Source: Oscillospiraceae bacterium (GTDB lineage Bacteria; Bacillota; Clostridia; Oscillospirales; Acutalibacteraceae). Taken from it: DNA of 43,007 nucleotides. The notes below the pieces were generated by a model. It was not told where the DNA came from. It searched no databases and saw nothing but the letters and a program-made list of their open reading frames with translations. Below are positions 36,923 through 43,007 of the stretch, one piece after another; the first letter of the stretch is position 1; every line of letters starts with the position of its first letter. The position numbers and the translations under genes were made by a program. The DNA is taken from NCBI GenBank assembly GCA_031282735.1, contig JAITDE010000012.1:1-43007 (forward strand), written 5' to 3'.

Positions 36923-38206
36923 ATGTCACAGCCTTTGGCGGTGCGTTTGCGCCCGCAAACACTCGGCGACGTTGTGGGTCAACGGCATCTTTTCGCCCCG
37001 GGTAAGGCTCTGGGCAATATCGTGCGATCGGGTCGTCTGCCGAATTTGATTTTCTACGGTCCGTCCGGCGTGGGGAAAACGACGGTCGCGCGGATCATCG
37101 CCAAAACAACCGATCGCTGTTTTGTGCAACTCAACGGCACGAGCGCAAGCACGGCGGATATCAAAAACGTCATTGCGCAAGCTGACACCCTGCTTGCTCC
37201 CAACGGCATTTTGCTTTATTTGGATGAAATCCAATATTTTAACAAAAAGCAGCAGCAAACGTTGCTCGAATGCATCGAAAACGGTTCGGTCACGCTGATT
37301 GCGGCGACGACGGAGAACCCTTATTTTTATGTCTACAACGCCGTTTTGAGCCGTTCGACCGTCTTTGAGTTCAAAGCGATCACGCCCGAAGACACCTTGC
37401 CGGCGGTTGCGCGGGCATTTCGGTTTTTGCAGGAGGAAAGCGGCGAAACAATTGATGTTGCGCCCGATGTGATACAATGGATTGCAATGGCTTGCGGCGG
37501 CGACGTGCGCAAAGCAATCAATGCGGTCGAACTATGCTTTTTGTCGGCGACGGCGGACGACGGCGGGGTGCGGCGCGTTACGTTGGAACAGGCAAAAGAA
37601 TTGACGCAACGCTCCGCCATGCGTTACGATCGCGAAGGCGACGAGCATTACGACATTGTGTCGGCATTCCAAAAGTCGATGCGCGGATCTGACCCCGACG
37701 CGGCGTTGCACTACCTTGCGCGGTTGCTGGAGGCGGGCGACATGCCGTCCGCCATGCGCCGTTTGATGGTTTGCGCGTGCGAGGATGTCGGGCTGGCGTA
37801 TCCGCAGATTATTCCCATTGTGAAAGCGGCGGTGGATGCCGCGCAGATGGTCGGCATGCCTGAGGCGCGGATTCCGCTTGCGGACGCGGTTGTGTTGGTC
37901 GCCACCTCGCCAAAATCCAACTCGGCCGCCGCGGCAATCGACACCGCACTGTCCGACGTACGCATGGGCAAGATCGGATCGATTCCGCGCGCACTGCAAA
38001 ACAAACACGCCGACGGCGCGGATCAAGATACACCGGGGCAATTTTATGTTTATCCGCACGACTATCCGCACCACTGGACGGCACAGCAATATTTGCCCGA
38101 CGCGTTGCTGGATTCGGTCTATTACCGTTTCGGCGAAAACAAAACGGAGCAAGCCGCGCAGGCATATTGGGAAAAAATCAAAGGGGGATTGCATGCCGCT
38201 GACTGA
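36923..38206 (+). CDS. rarA: Replication-associated recombination protein A (RarA/MgsA AAA+ ATPase)
   Basis: LAVRLRPQTLGDVVGQRHLFAPGKALGNIV; FYGPSGVGKTTVARIIA; LYLDEIQYFNKKQQQTLLECIENGSVTLIAATTENPYF; ASEDVGLA-like CACEDVGLAYPQ; PHDYPHHWTAQQYLPD. Confidence 0.96.
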   Translation: MSQPLAVRLRPQTLGDVVGQRHLFAPGKALGNIVRSGRLPNLIFYGPSGVGKTTVARIIAKTTDRCFVQLNGTSASTADIKNVIAQADTLLAPNGILLYLDEIQYFNKKQQQTLLECIENGSVTLIAATTENPYFYVYNAVLSRSTVFEFKAITPEDTLPAVARAFRFLQEESGETIDVAPDVIQWIAMACGGDVRKAINAVELCFLSATADDGGVRRVTLEQAKELTQRSAMRYDREGDEHYDIVSAFQKSMRGSDPDAALHYLARLLEAGDMPSAMRRLMVCACEDVGLAYPQIIPIVKAAVDAAQMVGMPEARIPLADAVVLVATSPKSNSAAAAIDTALSDVRMGKIGSIPRALQNKHADGADQDTPGQFYVYPHDYPHHWTAQQYLPDALLDSVYYRFGENKTEQAAQAYWEKIKGGLHAAD

Positions 38207-39347
38207 AAAACCCAAAGCAGAGGATGTTATCACAGAAAAATCGCATCAAGTGACGAAATCAATCATCCGGCACGCGTCGTCGAAAATCAATTGGGAAAAA
38301 TTGAAAGGCGCGGCGCGGAACGTTCAAGCAACATATACAAAAGCATCCCAAATTGCTCCGATTCTTGGGTTGGTGATTTTTTGTTGGTTTTTCGCGAAAC
38401 CGATCCAAATCCCCATCCTGCATTTATATATCTCCTACGGTGCTGTGCTTGGCTTTTTTGTGCCCACAACGCTTTTGTGGATCGCACTCAAGCCATACAA
38501 AACCATATGCAACAGCAAACCGCGCAAGGTCGCCGCGCAGTTTTTGCCGTTCGAGATTTATTTCACACTGCAATTCGCGCGATTTCATTTTCTGATCGCT
38601 CTGCTGAGTTTCGTTTTGAGTATTGCGCTGCCATGTGTGCTTTTCACGCTCTTCCTGCGATCCGATATCGGTCAAAAGAAGCAACCGCGCAAGATTTTGG
38701 TCAGGATTTTCCTGCGTTTTGCCATTCCCGCCGCCGCCGTGATTTTGTTGGCGGCTTCGTTGGGCGGACTTTTTACAATCGGCAAGCCCCTCCTTGCGCC
38801 GCAAACCACGGCGAAAACGGTCGGCACGGCGGAAAGCCAAAAACTCTTGCACGCGTTGGACGCCGAACGTTGGGTGCGCCTGACGGATCAGCAGCGGATT
38901 GATTTTTTACAGATCCTGCTCAGCGAAGAGTGCGCAAAATTGGGCGTCGACACAGTGCCGCTGGAAGTTGAAGTGCTCAGCAAAGTGATTAAGGGTAAAA
39001 CAAAAGAACACGCAAAATCTGTTATCATCAGTTATGATATCGTGCATTCCACCGCCAATAACGCCCGCGATATCTGCCTGCGCGCCATTTTGCACGAAGC
39101 GCGGCACGTTCTGCAATGGTCTGTTGTGGATAACATCAATTGGGACGAACCCGAAAACACCTCAAACGCCTATTACGCACAGGCACACGCATGGCACGAA
39201 AATTTTGAAAACTACAACAGCAACATCCGCACGGCGGATTATACGAATCAACCCGTTGAAGCCGACGCGAAAAACTACGCTGAACAACGGATCAACGAAT
39301 ACATCAAAGCCATTGAGGATTACAACTCCGGATTGGCGGTAGAATAG
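38193..39347 (+). CDS. Multi-pass membrane protein with C-terminal HEARH zincin-like metallopeptidase motif
   Basis: ATG overlaps rarA by 14 nt; several hydrophobic segments, then DICLRAILHEARHVLQWS...NQPVEADAKNYAEQR (HExxH + downstream ExDA). ORF-track start 37836 lies in rarA in another frame. Confidence 0.8.
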   Translation: MPLTEKPKAEDVITEKSHQVTKSIIRHASSKINWEKLKGAARNVQATYTKASQIAPILGLVIFCWFFAKPIQIPILHLYISYGAVLGFFVPTTLLWIALKPYKTICNSKPRKVAAQFLPFEIYFTLQFARFHFLIALLSFVLSIALPCVLFTLFLRSDIGQKKQPRKILVRIFLRFAIPAAAVILLAASLGGLFTIGKPLLAPQTTAKTVGTAESQKLLHALDAERWVRLTDQQRIDFLQILLSEECAKLGVDTVPLEVEVLSKVIKGKTKEHAKSVIISYDIVHSTANNARDICLRAILHEARHVLQWSVVDNINWDEPENTSNAYYAQAHAWHENFENYNSNIRTADYTNQPVEADAKNYAEQRINEYIKAIEDYNSGLAVE

Positions 39348-39354
39348 GGAAAAC

Positions 39355-39909
39355 ATGGATGATGAAAAATTATTTTCTGCGGGCGTGTCTTGCGGCGGTT
39401 TGAACAGCCGCGAGCAAATCCGAGTGATGCTCTGTGAGCTTGTGCGTCACGCGCCCGAGCCGTTGACGATCGAGCAAGCGGAGCTCGTGTTGGCGCAAGA
39501 GGGTTTGGCGAACTACTTTGAGTTTCGCCAAGCCCTTGACGCGTTGTTGGAGGAGGGCAAACTGATTGCCTCAAAAACCAAAACCGCGTCGTCGCTCAGT
39601 TTAGCCGCCAATTTGTATCAGCCTGTGGAGGAGCTCGCAAAAGATTTGCCGGCTTCCGCTTTGTCGCGCGCTCTGCTTGCCGCCACGCGGTTGCAGGAAA
39701 TGCAACGCGCCGAACGTGATCAAATGTGTTCTGTCGCCGCGTTGCGCGACGGCGGATTTTATGTGACATTCCGCCAAGGCGACGGATCGAACATGCTCAT
39801 GAGTGTCACGGTTTTTTTGGCGACGCGGGAGCAAGTGGACGAAACCAAAGCAAAATTCCTAGCCGACCCGAGCCAACTTTTCGGCGCGGTGCTCACGGCA
39901 TTGGTATAA
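39355..39909 (+). CDS. DUF4364-like protein
   Basis: 184 aa; winged-helix-like N-terminus (LTIEQAELVLAQEGLANYFEFRQALDALLEEGKLI) then beta-rich DGGFYVTFRQGDGSNMLMSVTVF; directly follows the HEARH gene. Confidence 0.5.
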   Translation: MDDEKLFSAGVSCGGLNSREQIRVMLCELVRHAPEPLTIEQAELVLAQEGLANYFEFRQALDALLEEGKLIASKTKTASSLSLAANLYQPVEELAKDLPASALSRALLAATRLQEMQRAERDQMCSVAALRDGGFYVTFRQGDGSNMLMSVTVFLATREQVDETKAKFLADPSQLFGAVLTALV

Positions 39910-40010
39910 GGTTTTAGAGGCCGGGGTGTCAAATTTTGGATCAACCGGTCACATCTTCCATTGCTTTTGCTCGTGTTTCATGTTAAGCTTTGCTCAAAGG
40001 AGGAGGCTAC

Positions 40011-40721
40011 ATGAAAACCCGAAAACGCGTTACCGCGCTGCTTTTGTGCATGGGCATGTTCGTGTTGACGTTCACGCAAATCCCCGCTTTTGCGGCGACC
40101 GAAACCCCTTATCAAAATTGGAAACAATACGATGCGCAATGGGCAAATGTGACGATGCAAAGCAATACCATCAAATCGAAGGGCTGCCTGGCAACGGCGG
40201 TCGCAATGCTCGTTGTGCGCAGCGGATTGAAAACCGAAAATAATTTTGACCCGGGCACGTTCGTGAAGCAAATGAATCAAATCGGCGGTTTTGCGAGCAA
40301 CAACAACCTGTTGTGGGAAAAAGTGACGGAACTAATCCCCCAATTTGCGTTGGTCTCGGAGCGCGTAAACCTTACAGGCACGCAGGCGCAAAAAATCAAG
40401 AGCATCAAAAGTTATTATGATCAGGGCTATTATGTGCTGATTGCCGTGAAGAACGAAAGGCATTGGGTCGCTTTGGATCAAGTGTCAGGCACCGCGGTTG
40501 CGATTTTTGATCCGGGCAGCACCGCTACGGAACTGTTTGAAAAATATCCCGCAAGCGGATGCACACGCCTTGCGCTGTTCTCAGCACCGCACCCCGCAAA
40601 CCGATCCGCCCTTCAATCTTCGGAATCCAAATCAACCGATCCGATAGACATTTTGGGCGGCACGTTCAAAATATTGTTTGAAATTTTACTGATTATGTTT
40701 CAATCGCTTCTGACGTTGTAA
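40011..40721 (+). CDS. Secreted C39-like papain-fold cysteine peptidase
   Basis: Signal peptide KTRKRVTALLLCMGMFVLTFTQIPAFAA; YDAQWANVTMQSNTIKSKGCLATAVAMLV (Cys), GYYVLIAVKNERHWVALD (His); RBS ggagg. Confidence 0.8.
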   Translation: MKTRKRVTALLLCMGMFVLTFTQIPAFAATETPYQNWKQYDAQWANVTMQSNTIKSKGCLATAVAMLVVRSGLKTENNFDPGTFVKQMNQIGGFASNNNLLWEKVTELIPQFALVSERVNLTGTQAQKIKSIKSYYDQGYYVLIAVKNERHWVALDQVSGTAVAIFDPGSTATELFEKYPASGCTRLALFSAPHPANRSALQSSESKSTDPIDILGGTFKILFEILLIMFQSLLTL

Positions 40722-41411
40722 TCAAATATACAATACTGAAATTGCAAACAGCGACTGCGCCGCATAATATGGCAGCATAATCAAAAATGACAGCGCGGGT
40801 TCGATTTTGGATGCTCGCTTGCTGCCAAAGCGGTTCAGGAACAACGCGGTATCCGATATCGTGAAGAGAATACCCGGAAAAATCATCAGTTTTCCTATGT
40901 TGCCGCCCTGTGTGGCAACAGCAAATGTGGACAACAGCATCACGCTGAGCATTGTGCCGTAGAGCAGTAAAAATGGCAGACTGCGTCCGAGATCAAAGAC
41001 CTTGCCGAGGTGCAAAGAGAGGAACAAAAGGGGCACGAACGGGATTAAAAGGAACAAAAACGGCGAAAACGAACCATAGCTCAGGAGCAAAACAACGTAG
41101 ATGATATGCCCGATGAAGAACGGCGCGCCGCCGATCAAAAATAAAAAAGATTGCCGTTCAGGCACCACAAAGTGGTCAAGCCCAAGCAGAACGTCGCCCA
41201 AACCGCCCAGCAGCAATGCGGCGAGCAACCATGCGGCGCGGACGTTGAAGTCCGTGCGCATGGTTGCGGCGACCAAACCGATTGCACAGAACAAAAGCGA
41301 CGCGGTCAATTTGCTGGCAAGCCGTCCGCGTTCTTTGTGAAAGTTGCGAAAAATTGCCGTCACGAGCGACACAATCATGCATGCGCCCGTGAGTATGTAA
41401 ATTGTGGTCAT
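40722..41411 (-). CDS. YhhN/lysoplasmalogenase-like membrane protein
   Basis: 229 aa polytopic; LLLGGLGDVLLGLD...FLIGGAPFFIGHIIYVVLLL, DTALFLNRF pattern of YhhN family. Confidence 0.75.
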   Translation of the reverse strand: MTTIYILTGACMIVSLVTAIFRNFHKERGRLASKLTASLLFCAIGLVAATMRTDFNVRAAWLLAALLLGGLGDVLLGLDHFVVPERQSFLFLIGGAPFFIGHIIYVVLLLSYGSFSPFLFLLIPFVPLLFLSLHLGKVFDLGRSLPFLLLYGTMLSVMLLSTFAVATQGGNIGKLMIFPGILFTISDTALFLNRFGSKRASKIEPALSFLIMLPYYAAQSLFAISVLYI

Positions 41412-41449
41412 GGTATTCCCTTCGACGACTTGAATTTATGATGCCACCG

Positions 41450-41504
41450 CTTCTTTTTCTGAAGAAAAAGAAGCAAAAAGACTTTTGCCGCTTCGCGCGG
41501 TCAT
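41450..41504 (+). repeat. Intergenic double-hairpin repeat, copy 5 (type B)
   Basis: cttctttttctgaagaaaaagaagcaaaaagacttttgccgcttcgcgcggtcat. Confidence 0.85.
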
Positions 41505-41549
41505 ATACAATACATATAACAATGCATGAACGGAATCATCAACGCATGC

Positions 41550-42353
41550 TTAGCAACTCAGCAATCCCGCGTCAAGCACAAACTGACCGCCCGTGGCGTA
41601 ACGCGCACGATCGCTTGCCAAATAAAGCACCAATTCCGCAACATCTTCCGGCTCAATCCATGGAACAGGCTGCAAATTGCCGGCCGAACGTTCCGCAATT
41701 TCGAGCGGTGTCGCGCCCTCCATCGCCGCCAAACCGTCATTCATTGGCGTGTTGACACCCGTTGGATGAATGCTCAGCACACGGATGTTGAACGGTGCAA
41801 GTTCGATCGCCCACGCTTTGGTCAGCCCGGTCAAACCCCATTTTGACGCCGTATAATGTGACAATCGGTTGCCGCCGCGCAGACCCATCACGGATGAATT
41901 GTTGATGATCACGCCCGTTTTCGCGGCTTTCATGTGCGGCACAACGCGGCGCGTAACATTGAACGGACCTTTCAAATTGATATCAATCATGGCGTTCCAT
42001 TCGCTGTCGGTCATCTCATCCACGGGCGCATAGGCGCAAATGCCCGCGTTATTGAACAAAATATCAATTTTGCCGAACCGCACGATTGTCGCTTCGACAG
42101 CCGCCGTCACACGCGCGTCGTCGCGCACGTCGCCAGTCGCCAGCAATACCTGCCCACCCAACGCTTCAATTTCGGCGGCGAGTGATTGTAGTTCCTCGTC
42201 CGCGTTTTCGGCGTAAGCAGGATATTCGATTTTTGCCGCGACATCGAACGCGGCGATTGCCGCGCCCTCTTTTGCCAAGGCTAATGCTGTTACGCGGCCT
42301 TGACCGCGTGCCGCGCCCGTGATGAACGCGACTTTCCCCTCAAATAATCCCAT
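41550..42353 (-). CDS. SDR family oxidoreductase resembling mycofactocin-coupled SDRs
   Basis: GKVAFITGAARGQGRVTALALAKEGAAIAAFDVAAKIEYPAYAENADEELQSLAAEIEALGGQVLLATGDVRD (insert after the Rossmann beta2), NNAGICAY, YTASKWGLTGLTKAWAIELAPFNIRV. Confidence 0.88.
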   Translation of the reverse strand: MGLFEGKVAFITGAARGQGRVTALALAKEGAAIAAFDVAAKIEYPAYAENADEELQSLAAEIEALGGQVLLATGDVRDDARVTAAVEATIVRFGKIDILFNNAGICAYAPVDEMTDSEWNAMIDINLKGPFNVTRRVVPHMKAAKTGVIINNSSVMGLRGGNRLSHYTASKWGLTGLTKAWAIELAPFNIRVLSIHPTGVNTPMNDGLAAMEGATPLEIAERSAGNLQPVPWIEPEDVAELVLYLASDRARYATGGQFVLDAGLLSC

Positions 42354-42416
42354 ATATTTCTCCTATTCTATATATCTATATATCTATGACCGTTTTGTGA
42401 TTGTGATTGTTTGCAG

Positions 42417-42485
42417 TCCGCGCGAATATAAATCAGTCTAAAAATGATCGCGCGCCCCTGCGGGGAGCAGTCGCTTCGCGCTGTC
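42417..42485 (-). repeat. Partial type A repeat copy near SDR 5' end
   Basis: gtccgcgcgaatataaatcagtctaaaaatgatcgcgcg...gcagtcgcttcgcgctgtcata: tail present, CTTTTTC arms absent. Confidence 0.65.
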
Positions 42486-42493
42486 ATATTTAG

Positions 42494-42605
42494 TCCACGC
42501 AAATATAAATCAGTCTAAACATGACCGCGCGAAGCGGCTAAAGTCTTTTTGCTTACTTTTTCTTCAGAAAAAGTAAGGCAGAAAAAGTAAGGCGGAAAAA
42601 GTAAG
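42494..42605 (-). repeat. Intergenic double-hairpin repeat, copy 6 (type A, minus orientation)
   Basis: tccacgcaaatataaatcagtctaaacatgaccgcgcgaagcggctaaagtctttttgcttactttttcttcagaaaaagtaaggcagaaaaagtaaggcggaaaaagtaag; ends at the base adjacent to the glyA stop. Confidence 0.87.
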
Positions 42606-43007
42606 TCAGCGATACAGTGGGAAAGCCGCGCACATGGTGTTGACGCTTTGCCGGATTGCATCGGCGTTTGCTTCAAAATCGGTTGCGGCAAGGTGGATAG
42701 CATCGGCGATTTTCGCCATTTCGGCTACGCCGAACCCGCGCGACGTGACTGCGGGGGTGCCAATACGGATACCGCTGGTCACAAACGGTTTTTCGGGATC
42801 GTTCGGGATTGCGTTCTTGTTGACGGTGATATAAACTTCGTCAAGCCTGCGCTCCAACTCCTTGCCCGTTACGCCGGAACCGCGCAGGTCGAGCAACAGC
42901 AAGTGGTTATCTGTTCCGCCCGACACAAGCGAAATACCATGCGCGAGCAATCCTTGCGCAAGTGCTTTTGCGTTGACGACCGTTTGATGCTGGTATGTTA
43001 GGAACGC
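42606..43007 (-). CDS. glyA: Serine hydroxymethyltransferase, C-terminal part, truncated by window edge
   Basis: AFLTYQHQTVVNAKALAQGLLAHGISLVSGGTDNHLLLLDLRGSGVTGKELERRLDEVYITVNKNAIPNDPEKPFVTSGIRIGTPAVTSRGF. Confidence 0.95.
   Translation of the reverse strand, partial: AFLTYQHQTVVNAKALAQGLLAHGISLVSGGTDNHLLLLDLRGSGVTGKELERRLDEVYITVNKNAIPNDPEKPFVTSGIRIGTPAVTSRGFGVAEMAKIADAIHLAATDFEANADAIRQSVNTMCAAFPLYR

Noticed and set aside
37836-38192. N-terminal 119-aa extension of the HEARH protein ORF
   Set aside because: Overlaps rarA in another frame with R/P-rich sequence; the ATG at 38193 fits a coupled start.
27141-42605. Repeats as a classical MITE with target-site duplications
   Set aside because: No clear terminal inverted repeats bounding the whole unit or target duplications could be read; left as an open possibility in the finding.

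Overview
This 43 kb window looks like chromosomal DNA from a Gram-positive anaerobe of the Firmicutes/Clostridia type. That placement is inferred from the gene content: a BclB-like collagen protein, a CotH-family protein, a sortase-substrate adhesin, CimA and a DUF4364-like protein. I support about 33 protein-coding genes, three of them with truncated or uncertain ends, and 3 tRNAs (Arg-CCG, Ser-GCT, Ser-TGA). I also support several intrinsic terminators and about a dozen readable sigma-A-type promoters. Housekeeping genes include hom, glpK, asnS, pgsA, tatD, metG, galE, leuC-like, cimA, ogt, nadE, rarA and glyA (partial). Accessory regions hold: (i) a 917-aa multi-domain surface adhesin; (ii) a Cys-rich collagen-repeat protein with a BclB-like C-terminus; (iii) a six-gene co-directional block (ThuA, Gfo/Idh/MocA, LTD-CotH lipoprotein, GNAT, GH38, phosphodiesterase-like); (iv) a membrane protein with a HEARH zincin motif translationally coupled to rarA; and (v) an SDR resembling the mycofactocin-coupled type. 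The most unusual non-coding signal is a dispersed double-hairpin intergenic repeat. It occurs as six full copies plus fragments, all right of about 27.1 kb, in two structural sub-types with different placement relative to genes. I also see a recurrent TTGCAA (rather than TTGACA) -35 element in protein-gene promoters. No CRISPR array, prophage, transposase or rRNA was seen.
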